A stretch of 64,000 nucleotides of DNA from Nitrospinota bacterium (lineage in GTDB: Bacteria; Nitrospinota_A; UBA7883; JACRLM01): the NCBI GenBank assembly GCA_016208975.1, contig JACQXA010000004.1:1117015-1181014 (forward strand), written 5' to 3'. Positions 8,749 through 17,005 of the stretch are shown in pieces (the first letter of the stretch is position 1; each line of letters starts with the position of its first letter). The notes below the pieces were generated by a model, which worked only from the letters and a program-made list of their open reading frames with translations, was not told the DNA's origin and searched no databases. The position numbers were made by a program, and so were the translations under genes.

Positions 8749-9531
8749 TTATAGCATGGCCGTGAACAGCGCGGGCATCCGGGCTATCATCCCGGCGAAC
8801 ATTTTTTCCAGGTAAATGCTGAACGCGGGCATGGTGAAAACAATGGTGAGCAACCCTATGGTGATGGTGAAAGGGAAGCCCACGGCGAAGATGTTCAGCT
8901 GGGGCACTGTGCGCGCCATAAGCCCCATGGCCGCCTGCTGGATCAGCAGGGTCACGGTGACTGGGGCGGCTATCTGCGCCGAGGCCACGAACACCGCTTT
9001 CATACCGTCTATCATTATTTCCGCCACGCCCTGCCCGCCGTGGAACCCGCCCAAGGGTAATATGGCGAAACTGTCGGCCATCCCGCTCAATATGTAATGG
9101 TGGGCGTTGAGCGACAGGAACAGCAACATGGTGGTGATGTTTAGAAGCTGGGTGGTAACGGATACCTGGGCGCCGGTGGCGGGATCCACCACGTTAACTA
9201 TGCCGAACCCCACCTGGAAATCTATAAAACTGCCCGCCAGCTGGATGGCCGACAGGATAAGGTTTATAAAAAAAGCCGTGGCCATGCCTATCATGGCCTC
9301 ACCGGCCACCATCAGGATAAGAACCAGCGAGTCGTCTTCCATATTCACCGGGCCGGCGTCCACAAACGGGAATATAACCCCCGCCATGAGGGCCGAAAGG
9401 GCCACTTTCACCCTGGATGGGACACCGGCGCCGCCGATTACCGGCATGAAGGCCACCATGGCCGAAACGCGGGTGAATATCAGGAGGTACGCCTCGAAAA
9501 GCTCCAGCCTTAAAGGGAACAGATCGGGCAT
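8749..9531 (-). CDS. fliR: Flagellar export gate protein FliR
   Basis: A 260-residue, very hydrophobic protein of the FliR/SpaR family, with segments such as ARVSAMVAFMPVIGG (close to the family's usual early helix) and FQVGFGIVNVVDPATGAQVS, a conserved FliR stretch. It joins FliP and FliQ in the export gate. It begins 7 bp after fliQ and is followed by flhB after 14 bp. Confidence 0.96.
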   Translation of the reverse strand: MPDLFPLRLELFEAYLLIFTRVSAMVAFMPVIGGAGVPSRVKVALSALMAGVIFPFVDAGPVNMEDDSLVLILMVAGEAMIGMATAFFINLILSAIQLAGSFIDFQVGFGIVNVVDPATGAQVSVTTQLLNITTMLLFLSLNAHHYILSGMADSFAILPLGGFHGGQGVAEIMIDGMKAVFVASAQIAAPVTVTLLIQQAAMGLMARTVPQLNIFAVGFPFTITIGLLTIVFTMPAFSIYLEKMFAGMIARMPALFTAML

Positions 9532-9538
9532 GGCCCCG

Positions 9539-9811
9539 TCACCGTATGTATTCGGGGATGTTTATGATGATGTTGGCGGTGAAACTTACCATTAGCTCTA
9601 TCATCCACGGAAAGAAGATGAGGATGGAGGCCATCACCGCCAGTATTTTGGGGATGAAGGTGAGGGTCATCTCCTGGATGGAGGTCACCGCCTGGAACAT
9701 GGACACTATCACGCCTATCACAAGGCCGAACCCCAGCATCGGCGCGGCGATTATCAGCGACACCTTCAACGCCTCCGCCGAGAAGCTGACCACGAAATCC
9801 GGCGTTATCAT
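9539..9811 (-). CDS. fliQ: Flagellar export gate protein FliQ
   Basis: A 90-residue two-helix membrane protein, the normal FliQ length. The sequence AAPMLGFGLVIGVIVSMFQ followed by AVTSIQEMTLTFIPK is the family signature between and after the two helices. Located between fliP and fliR as is standard. Confidence 0.96.
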   Translation of the reverse strand: MITPDFVVSFSAEALKVSLIIAAPMLGFGLVIGVIVSMFQAVTSIQEMTLTFIPKILAVMASILIFFPWMIELMVSFTANIIINIPEYIR

Positions 9812-9823
9812 TTTCCAGCTCCC

Positions 9824-10591
9824 TTATATCGTGAAACTTTTCATCAGCGACCCGGCGATGAGATACCAGCCGTCCACCAGCACAAAGAGCATCAGCTTGA
9901 ACGGCATGGAGATCATCACCGGCGGCAACATCATCATGCCCATGGACATGAGCACCGAGGCTATCACCATGTCCAGCACAAGGAATGGTATGTAAATAAG
10001 AAACCCTATGGTGAACGAGGTGCGCATCTCGGAAATGATGAACGCCGGGATAACCACGTATGTGGGCACGTCTTCAATGGTTTGGGGCGCCTCCAGCCGG
10101 GCCATCTCCACGAACAGCGCCAGGTCCTTTTCACGGGTCTGGTTCAGCATGAACTCCCGCATGGGCTCCACCGCTTTTTCGTAAGCCACTTCCGGCGCTA
10201 TCTTCTCCTGCGAAAGGGGGAGGAACGCGTCGTTATACACCTTGGAGAAAACCGGTTGCATGATGAAGATGGTCATGAATATGGCCAGCCCGGCTATCAC
10301 CTGGTTTGGCGGGGCGGTCTGGGTGCCCAGCGCCTGCCGGAGGAAATGCATCACCACGATTATCCGCACAAACGAGGTCATGGTGATGAATATGGACGGC
10401 GCCACGGAAAGCACCGTGAGCAGGATCATTATCTTAAGCCCGGTGGCTATCTGGCCCGCGTTCTCCGTCTCGCCCATGGAGATGTTCAGCGTGGGCAAGC
10501 CGCCCCCCTGGGCATGGGCCGTGGCGGTGAACACCGCTACCCCCAGCATGGCCAGAAGGGCTATTTTCAGATAACCGGCTTTTATGTTCAT
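9824..10591 (-). CDS. fliP: Flagellar export gate protein FliP
   Basis: A 255-residue protein with an N-terminal signal peptide ending near AHA and four membrane helices. Signature stretches include SVAPSIFITMTSFVRIIVV and QALGTQTAPPNQVIAGLAIF, and the C-terminal FKLMLFVLVDGWYL. Forms the core pentamer of the export gate. Its start lies 4 bp beyond the fliO stop codon. Confidence 0.97.
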   Translation of the reverse strand: MNIKAGYLKIALLAMLGVAVFTATAHAQGGGLPTLNISMGETENAGQIATGLKIMILLTVLSVAPSIFITMTSFVRIIVVMHFLRQALGTQTAPPNQVIAGLAIFMTIFIMQPVFSKVYNDAFLPLSQEKIAPEVAYEKAVEPMREFMLNQTREKDLALFVEMARLEAPQTIEDVPTYVVIPAFIISEMRTSFTIGFLIYIPFLVLDMVIASVLMSMGMMMLPPVMISMPFKLMLFVLVDGWYLIAGSLMKSFTI

Positions 10592-10595
10592 GGCG

Positions 10596-11978
10596 TTACG
10601 CTATGCCCAGGTTTCCGTTCTTGGCGCGGATGGCGGAAGTTACCCGCTTCAAAAGCTCTTCCCTGCCAGCGCCGGGGGATGAGAAAGATACCTCGTCCCG
10701 CACTTCTATCTTGGGGGCGGGTTTGGGCGCGGTCATGGGCGCCTTTTCCCTTAGCCCGGCCAGGTTCCCGGCGAATGTCAGCGGGTCGCTATCGTCCAGC
10801 AGGGCGGGGGGCACCGGCGCTGAGGCCCGCACCCTTCCGATCCGCAAAGCGTCCAGCGCCTTCTTCAACGCTCCGGATTTATTCTGTGACGTAAAATCGC
10901 CAAAGTCGGCGGTGGCGTAACCTGCGCCGGAAGAGGGCTGGCCGGGGCCGCCAAGCCTGCGAAGCCTGTCGGCGTTATCCTGGTTGTCCACATGTGTGAG
11001 CATGGTGATGTTGTCCCCGGCGATGCCCAGGATTATCACCTCGCCAGCCACGTCCACCACGGCTATCTGTTTCTTCATGCCGATGGAGCCAGTGGCCAGC
11101 ACTTTCACCACGTTGCCGCCGCCGAACACGCCGTTTATCTTGCCCATGTACTTTTTAGCCAGCCACGACAGGGCGAACACCAGGCTCAACACCAGCGCCA
11201 GCGAACCAACCATTTTCAGCGCCATCATCTGCATGCTGGGCGCTTCGGGCGCCTTGGGGGCTTCGTAGGCAATCAGTTTCCTGGCGCCGCCTTTGGAGGC
11301 TTCATCGGGAGCCTTTTCAGTGGTAGCGGCATGGACCGGTTTGGCCAGAAAACTGAATGTCCGCTCACCGTCCGCCGGGGCCGTTTTGCTCTCTTCTTTG
11401 GGGGTCTCGGCGGCAAGCGCGGGCAGATCCACCTGCGGCTTGGCCTGTTCGGACTCTGTAGGCTCTTCCACGGCAACGGTTTTAACAGGCGCCGGTTTTT
11501 CTGGCGCGGGTTTCTCTATACTGCGTTCCTTCGCCTCGGCCTTCGGATCTGGCTGGGATTTGCCCACGCTCTTGTTAAGGGACAGTATCATGGCCTTGCC
11601 AGCGGTGGATCCGCCCCAGGTATCGGCGAAACTCCGGGAATCTTCAGAGGTGAAGAGCCTTACCCGCACCGTGGTAGGGTTTATCTGGTTGGCGGTGGCG
11701 TAAGCCAGGCCGCCGTCGTTCAGCTTGAACTCCCGCCTGGCCGGGGTAATGAAAGCCCCTTCGATGTCCATCTGGATGGACTTTTTATAGAACACGGGGC
11801 GGGGCCTTTTATTCCACTCCCGGGCGAACTTCAGGTTTACGTTGGCGGAGCCATCCTCATGCTCTATCTCAATACTCTCAAGCCTGTTGAGCTTGCCCGA
11901 ATCCCACGCCGAATGGGCGGGCCGGGCCCAGGTTAAAACCCCCATGGCGGCCATCGCCAGAATCAAAAACTTTTTCAC
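10596..11978 (-). CDS. fliO: FliO-like flagellar protein with large secreted N-terminal domain
   Basis: A 460-residue protein in the fliO position. It starts with a signal peptide, followed by an AMIN-like beta domain (about residues 30-135, with LESIEIEHEDGSANVNLKF and VRVRLFTSED), a long Pro/Glu/Ala-rich linker, one membrane helix (about 250-270, MMALKMVGSLALVLSLVFAL) and the cytosolic FliO domain with KVLATGSIGMKKQIAVVDVAG. Ordinary FliO is about 100-150 residues, so the periplasmic N-terminal half is an extension. FliO assists assembly of the FliP ring. Confidence 0.85.
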   Translation of the reverse strand: MKKFLILAMAAMGVLTWARPAHSAWDSGKLNRLESIEIEHEDGSANVNLKFAREWNKRPRPVFYKKSIQMDIEGAFITPARREFKLNDGGLAYATANQINPTTVRVRLFTSEDSRSFADTWGGSTAGKAMILSLNKSVGKSQPDPKAEAKERSIEKPAPEKPAPVKTVAVEEPTESEQAKPQVDLPALAAETPKEESKTAPADGERTFSFLAKPVHAATTEKAPDEASKGGARKLIAYEAPKAPEAPSMQMMALKMVGSLALVLSLVFALSWLAKKYMGKINGVFGGGNVVKVLATGSIGMKKQIAVVDVAGEVIILGIAGDNITMLTHVDNQDNADRLRRLGGPGQPSSGAGYATADFGDFTSQNKSGALKKALDALRIGRVRASAPVPPALLDDSDPLTFAGNLAGLREKAPMTAPKPAPKIEVRDEVSFSSPGAGREELLKRVTSAIRAKNGNLGIA

Positions 11979-12148
11979 TTTCCTTCTCCGTCGCTTTATT
12001 GGCGGACTGTCGTGGATTTGACGCTATTTGCGCGTATTTACCACTCGGAGATAGGTAAGAGCAAAGGGTATGCCAGCGCGAAAAGCGCCGGGGGTTTGAC
12101 GGGAAAAGGATTAACTGGAGGCGTTCGATGAAAAATATCGGGTGATAA

Positions 12149-12601
12149 TCAACCCAGCGTTTCTATCCTCTCCTGCGGGCTCAACACTTCGGTGATGCGG
12201 ATGCCGAACTTCTCGTTCACCACCACCACCTCGGCCTTGGCCACGGCTTTGTTGTTCACCAGCACGTCCAAAGGCTCGCCCACCAACTTGGTAAGCTCAA
12301 TTACAGAGCCCTGGCCCAGCTGAAGCAGGTCGTTTATAAGCATCTTTGTATGGCCCAGCTCCACGGTAACCTGAAGCTGGATGTCCAGAATCCGTTTAAG
12401 CTCCGAGGCGTGCCCGGTAGCGGGCGCAGGGGCATGTGCCACCGGGGCTGGAGCTGGTGGCGCTTCCATCACCGGTGTCGCGGCCGCCACGGGCTTGCCT
12501 GTGGCCGCGTCGCGCAACATCTCTTTTTGTTTCTGCAGGTCTTCAGACGCCGCCGCCCACAGATCCTCATCGCTCTCTGTGCCGATTTCAGAATCCCCCA
12601 T
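12149..12601 (-). CDS. fliN: Flagellar switch protein FliN
   Basis: A 150-residue protein. The C-terminal SpoA (surface presentation) domain covers about residues 68-148, with the motif LGQGSVIELTKLVGEPLDVL and VVNEKFGIRITEVLSPQERI, close to the FliN consensus. The N-terminal 65 residues are a Pro/Ala-rich, low-complexity extension. FliN forms the lower C-ring and binds CheY-P effects together with FliM, encoded just upstream. Confidence 0.96.
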   Translation of the reverse strand: MGDSEIGTESDEDLWAAASEDLQKQKEMLRDAATGKPVAAATPVMEAPPAPAPVAHAPAPATGHASELKRILDIQLQVTVELGHTKMLINDLLQLGQGSVIELTKLVGEPLDVLVNNKAVAKAEVVVVNEKFGIRITEVLSPQERIETLG

Positions 12602-12631
12602 CCCAGACCTCCGTTTTTATTAAAATCCCGG

Positions 12632-13651
12632 TTACGCAGATTCCAGCGTGGGGATTTCCTGTTTCTTGCCGCTACCGGCCCTGGGAAGCAGTTTTGCCAC
12701 CCTCACGGCCCTGTTCCCTTTCACCACGCCCGGAAAGCCTTTGAATTTTGTTATCCCCTCCACCCGGATATCTATCTCGTCATCAACGTCGGTGTCCAAC
12801 GTTATCACGTCGCCGGCCTTCATTTCCAGATACTCCCTGCTGGTTATCTGGGTAACGCCCAGCTCAACCCGCACGTCCACGAAGGCTTCGGACAACCTGT
12901 CACGCAATCTGCGGATCCAGGCCTGGTCCACCTCCAGCTGGTCACTCTGGAACCCTGCGCGCAGTTTGGCTATTATCGGCTCTATGGTGGAGTAGGGGAG
13001 GCAAACAGTCATGGTGCCGTTTATCTGGTCCAGCTCCACCTCGAACATTATCACCACAACCACGTCGGTGGGGGGCACTATCGCGGCGAATTGCGGGTTC
13101 ACCTCGGACCGCACAAAGCTCATCTTAACGCCATGTACCGGTTTCCAGGCAGACTCTAGGTCCTCCAAAACCATGTGTACGACTTTTTTGATCATCCTCT
13201 GCTCGATGGTGGTGAAATCCCGGCCTTCGATTTTCATCTTGGCTTCACCGGCTCCGCCGAAGAATGTGTCCACCAGCGCGAACACCAGCTTGGACTCCAC
13301 CACAAGCAAGGCAAATCCCCTCAACGGGTCTATCTTGAATATGTGGAGAGACGCGGGCACTGGGAGTGATTTTATGAACTCGCCAAACTTCACCGTGTCG
13401 GTGGATACCGCCGAAATGTCCAGCACCTTGCGGAGCGCCGAAGAAAGCGAGTTGCGGAACAGACGCGAAAACCGTTGATTTATAATGTCCAGCGTCGGCA
13501 TCCTGCCACGGATGATACGCTCCTGGCTGGTAAGGTCGTAAGGGACTATCCCCGAGTCATCGGCGACATATTCAACCTCGGTCTCAATTTCGCCGTCGGT
13601 AACGCCGCGTAATAGCGCGTCAACTTCTTCTTGGGATAATACCTGGCTCAT
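12632..13651 (-). CDS. fliM: Flagellar motor switch protein FliM
   Basis: A 339-residue FliM. The N-terminus MSQVLSQEEVDALLRGV is the conserved region associated with CheY-P binding, followed by the middle CheC-like domain and a C-terminal SpoA domain (ELGVTQITSREYLEMKAGDVI). Located between fliL and fliN in the order normal for the operon. Confidence 0.97.
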   Translation of the reverse strand: MSQVLSQEEVDALLRGVTDGEIETEVEYVADDSGIVPYDLTSQERIIRGRMPTLDIINQRFSRLFRNSLSSALRKVLDISAVSTDTVKFGEFIKSLPVPASLHIFKIDPLRGFALLVVESKLVFALVDTFFGGAGEAKMKIEGRDFTTIEQRMIKKVVHMVLEDLESAWKPVHGVKMSFVRSEVNPQFAAIVPPTDVVVVIMFEVELDQINGTMTVCLPYSTIEPIIAKLRAGFQSDQLEVDQAWIRRLRDRLSEAFVDVRVELGVTQITSREYLEMKAGDVITLDTDVDDEIDIRVEGITKFKGFPGVVKGNRAVRVAKLLPRAGSGKKQEIPTLESA

Positions 13652-13684
13652 GGTATGAAGATTGCGTAACCCTTTATTTCACTG

Positions 13685-14170
13685 TTATTGTACCACGAAC
13701 TCTACGAAGAAAAGCTCCTTGGCCACGCCCGTGGTCAAGGTCTGGTTTATCCGTTTTACAAGTTCAAGTTTCAGCTCGTATTTGCCTTCCACTGTAAGGA
13801 TTTCAGAGGGTTCTTTGCTGGAAAGAACGGTGATTATGGCGTCTTTAATCTGCGGCGCCCGGTTGGTTACCTCATCTTTTACCGCCACGGAAGAAACCTG
13901 TATAACCAGCACAACTTTTAAATACCGGCTCTCCTCACCGGCAAGATTAACGATGAAAGGCGGCAGTTCCACCACCTCGCCAATGGATCCTTGCTCTTTA
14001 CCTGCCTCACCCTTTCCTTCTTTGCCCTCGCCGCCTTCTTCAGCCTTTTTCCCGGCTAAAAAGAAATATGCCGCGCCGCCACCACCGGCCAACAGCAACA
14101 CAAGAACCACGGCGATGATTATAAACAGACCTTTCTTGCTCTTACCTTCCGGAGCCGCCTCATCGGCCAT
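13685..14170 (-). CDS. fliL: Flagellar basal-body-associated protein FliL
   Basis: A 161-residue single-pass membrane protein: a hydrophobic helix at about residues 14-38 (GLFIIIAVVLVLLLAGGGGA), a Gly/Glu-rich linker, then the periplasmic FliL domain with EVVELPPFIVNLAGEE and LKVVLVIQVSS. It surrounds the stator and supports torque. It is the first gene of the operon, about 107 bp below the predicted start point of the sigma-54 promoter at 14288-14303. Confidence 0.93.
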   Translation of the reverse strand: MADEAAPEGKSKKGLFIIIAVVLVLLLAGGGGAAYFFLAGKKAEEGGEGKEGKGEAGKEQGSIGEVVELPPFIVNLAGEESRYLKVVLVIQVSSVAVKDEVTNRAPQIKDAIITVLSSKEPSEILTVEGKYELKLELVKRINQTLTTGVAKELFFVEFVVQ

Positions 14171-14287
14171 AGTTCAATCCTCCAAGTTCCATTCGTATCA
14201 ACGCCACCGGAGCCCGCCAAACCGGCGCTACCCATTCGAATATATCGCAAACCTGCGGCGTTGCGTATTTAACCATTTTCCCAAGTG

Positions 14288-14303
14288 AGCAACTTTGATA
14301 CCA
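14288..14303 (-). promoter_or_regulatory. Sigma-54 (-24/-12) promoter of the flagellar operon
   Basis: Read on the minus strand the sequence is TGGTATCAAAGTTGCT. It matches the sigma-54 consensus TGGYRYRNNNNTTGCW at all but one defined position, with the invariant GG and GC exactly 10 bp apart. Transcription should start near 14277, about 107 bp before fliL. Sigma-54 control of middle flagellar genes is known in polar flagellates. Confidence 0.75.
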
Positions 14304-14487
14304 AAATCTGAGCCCCGCTCCGCGTCAGTTTATTGACGCAACAACCTTCACTATATATGCAAAACGGTCTTTCCAACACCTCTCCGCGTTACGATACCCC
14401 ACAGCGGGCAAAGCATGGCTATTTTCAAACCGCCTTGGTGTTTCATTATCGGATTTATTTTAAGTTTCTGTAATAGTTTTCCTGATT

Positions 14488-14519
14488 TATCAATTAAATC
14501 CGGCATGGTTTAATTGATA
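14488..14519. promoter_or_regulatory. Perfect 11-bp inverted repeat upstream of phospholipase-like gene
   Basis: The arms TATCAATTAAA (14488-14498) and TTTAATTGATA (14509-14519) are exact reverse complements separated by 10 bases. No T-run follows, so a terminator is unlikely; a dimeric regulator's operator is more likely. The remaining 14171-14598 gap is AT-rich and holds the sigma-54 promoter for fliL on the other strand, but no gene. Confidence 0.55.
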
Positions 14520-14598
14520 GAGCCTTGCCGAATTTACCAGTGGCATTGCTAATTTATGATAAAATTTGCCCAACATTCCATTTTCGACAGGGGGAGCC

Positions 14599-15588
14599 AT
14601 GGCCGGGACATTTACGCACTGGATGGTTGTTGAGGAAGCGCTAAAGAAAATATCGGCTACTGGCCTTCAACCATCTCTCACCGACTACAAAGATTTCGTT
14701 TTGCTCGGCGCAGTAAGCCCGGACTTGCCTTACCTTACAGACGCATTGCCTAACGCTGTCGCCAAAATGCACAACTGGGCCGACCGGATGCATTACGAGA
14801 AAATAGACGGCTTTATTTTCACCGGCTTCAACAAGCTTTCAGAATTGTTCAAACCTGGCTCCGAAAATTACAATGTGGCAATGGCCTGGCTATTCGGTTA
14901 TGTGGCGCATGTCATCACGGACGTGGTGGTTCACCCCGTTGTGAACGCAATAGTAGGCCCATATATTTTCAATTCCACCGAACACCGCGTGTGTGAGATG
15001 ACACAGGATGTGCTGGTATTCGCCGAAATCAATGGCGGAAAGGATCTAAGCAAAGAGGGATATCATCTTTTCATCCGAAATTGTTCGCGAGCCCCAAAGG
15101 ACAATCCGTATATGAACGCCAACCAAATAAGACCGGCTATAAAAACCTTGTGGAGCGCCATTCTTAAAGAAAACCATCTTGAGGATGGAGAAAAAAACGC
15201 CAAAAGATTGCCAAAGTATTTAACCTCCATTAATCCGGATACATGGTTTGAGAACTACAGGAATGGCATAGGAACGGCCCAAACTCCCAACTTTGTGACA
15301 CGGCATCTGCTAAGCGCCGCCAACTTGGCCTATCCACTTTTGAGCAAAATGGGGGCCGCCGAAAGGAAAAAATATTACGATGTGGTCAGTATGCCCAAAG
15401 GACATAAACCCGAAAAGTTTTTTGATGTGGTTTTCACCGAAGCGGTTGATGAAGTGAAAAACGCATGGGAGAAAATTTACGCTGACCTTTCCGGGGCCAA
15501 ACCGGGGGATAAAATGAAAGCCGGCGCTTATATAAGAAACTGGAACCTGGACCTGGGCGTGGATATGAACGACGCCTATATGTGGTAA
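14599..15588 (+). CDS. Zinc-dependent phospholipase C-like protein
   Basis: About 329 residues. ATG 14599 follows AGGGGGAG at once and gives MAGTFTHWMVVEEAL; His in THW, Asp in GAVSPDLPYL, MHNWADRMHY, and YVAHVITDVVVHPVVN match the spaced His/Asp metal ligands of the zinc-dependent phospholipase C domain (PF00882 type). There is no signal peptide, so it is probably cytoplasmic, unlike secreted toxins. Substrate unknown. It stands alone between the divergent flagellar operon and a convergent regulatory operon; codon use is a little more AT-rich than its neighbours. Confidence 0.7.
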   Translation: MAGTFTHWMVVEEALKKISATGLQPSLTDYKDFVLLGAVSPDLPYLTDALPNAVAKMHNWADRMHYEKIDGFIFTGFNKLSELFKPGSENYNVAMAWLFGYVAHVITDVVVHPVVNAIVGPYIFNSTEHRVCEMTQDVLVFAEINGGKDLSKEGYHLFIRNCSRAPKDNPYMNANQIRPAIKTLWSAILKENHLEDGEKNAKRLPKYLTSINPDTWFENYRNGIGTAQTPNFVTRHLLSAANLAYPLLSKMGAAERKKYYDVVSMPKGHKPEKFFDVVFTEAVDEVKNAWEKIYADLSGAKPGDKMKAGAYIRNWNLDLGVDMNDAYMW

Positions 15589-15638
15589 GCATCCGTTAGC
15601 GTCCACGGCGCCGCGTTTAATAACGGCGAGGCGTTTAT

Positions 15639-16997
15639 TTACACGCCGGGGCCGCTTTTATATTTCTCCATTTTCCTGTAAAGCTTGGGGCGGCTGATGC
15701 CCAATATCTTCGAGGCTTTGGAGATGTTGCCGTTTACCGCGTCCAGCACATAAAGGATGTGTTCCCGCTCTATTTCAGAAAGGCTCAAAAGGTGCCGGTT
15801 CTTGCTGGTTTTCGATTTTTTCTCGAAAGACAGCGGCAGGTCTTTCATCTGGATGACGTTCTTTGGCGCAAGGCTTGTGGCCCGTTCCAGCACGTTGGCC
15901 AGTTCCCGCACGTTGCCCGGCCAGTTATATTCCATCAGCGCCTCCAGCGCTTTTTTGGATATCCTTTTGGCGTGGGCGGGCCCGATGCGGTTGCTGGACA
16001 TTATGTGGGAGGAAAGCTCCGGAATGTCGTCTTTCCTTTCCCTTAAGGCCGGAACGTTAAGGGTGAAAGTGGAAATCTTGTAATACAAGTCCTCGCGGAA
16101 CTTGCCCCGTTTGGCCAGGGTAAGCAGGTTGTCGGTGGTGGCGAATATCAGCCTTGTGTCCGCCGGGATCTCGGAAGCCCCGCCCAGCCTTCTAAACTCG
16201 CCGGTGTCCAGGTAGTGCAGTATTTTCACCTGCATGGCCGGGCTCAACTGTTCCACCTCGTCCAGAAACACCGCGCCGCCATCGGCGATTTCCAGTAGCC
16301 CCCGTTTGCGGGCGCCTCCGGCTCCGATATAAGCGTCCGCCTCGTGGCCGAACAGCTCCACCTCCAGCATCCCCTCGGGCAGGACGCCGCAGTTTATCGC
16401 CACGAACGGGGCGTCTTTCCTGGGGGAGTTTTTCAGCAGGGTAAGGGCGGCCACCTCTTTGCCGGAGCCGGTTTCACCCACTATGAGCGTGGGCTCGGAC
16501 AGCGACGCAAGCCGGGTTATCTGCTCCCGCAATGTCTGCATTGCCTTGGAGGAGCCTATTAACTGCTGATCGGCCGCCCGGCGTTTTATTTCCTCGCGGA
16601 GACGCACGTTCTGCTCTTTCAGCATCTTCTTCTCATACGCCTTGCGGATGATTATTTCCAGTTCGAACAGTTTGCAGGGTTTGGCCAGGTAGTCGTATGC
16701 GCCAAGCTTCATGGCCTCTATGGCCGAATCTATGGTGGCCTGGCCTGTAAGTATTATGGCTTCAAGTTCCGGCTGGACCGATTTCAACTCACGTAAAAGC
16801 TCGATGCCGGAAATGCCGGGCATCCGGATGTCCAGCACCCCCACGTCGAACCGGCGTGACTTGGCCGCTTTTAACGCATCCTCTCCAGAAGCGCAACCGG
16901 CCACCTCAAACTCGCTGTGATCGAACCTGCGCACCAGAAGCTCCCGGAAAGCCTCTTCATCGTCCACTACTAACAGGTGTATCTTGCGTGTGCTCAT
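15639..16997 (-). CDS. NtrC-family response regulator with degenerate GAFTGA loop
   Basis: About 452 residues: receiver domain 1-120 with phospho-acceptor D56 in VLDIRMPGISG, AAA+ domain from about 145 with Walker A GETGSGKE (174-181) and Walker B AVFLDEV, and a Fis-type helix-turn-helix at the C-terminus (GNISKASKILGISRPKLYRK). The sigma-54-contacting loop, normally GAFTGA, reads DAYIGA at 221-226. ATG 16997 is preferred; a TTG at 17018 is possible. Overlaps the end of the kinase gene, its likely cognate sensor. Confidence 0.9.
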   Translation of the reverse strand: MSTRKIHLLVVDDEEAFRELLVRRFDHSEFEVAGCASGEDALKAAKSRRFDVGVLDIRMPGISGIELLRELKSVQPELEAIILTGQATIDSAIEAMKLGAYDYLAKPCKLFELEIIIRKAYEKKMLKEQNVRLREEIKRRAADQQLIGSSKAMQTLREQITRLASLSEPTLIVGETGSGKEVAALTLLKNSPRKDAPFVAINCGVLPEGMLEVELFGHEADAYIGAGGARKRGLLEIADGGAVFLDEVEQLSPAMQVKILHYLDTGEFRRLGGASEIPADTRLIFATTDNLLTLAKRGKFREDLYYKISTFTLNVPALRERKDDIPELSSHIMSSNRIGPAHAKRISKKALEALMEYNWPGNVRELANVLERATSLAPKNVIQMKDLPLSFEKKSKTSKNRHLLSLSEIEREHILYVLDAVNGNISKASKILGISRPKLYRKMEKYKSGPGV

Positions 16998-17005
16998 CTG
17001 GGGGG

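Noticed and set aside
12350-13159. Plus-strand open frame opposite fliM and fliN
   Set aside because: 269 codons, rich in Arg, Gly and His, no conserved motif; fliM and fliN on the minus strand explain the region.
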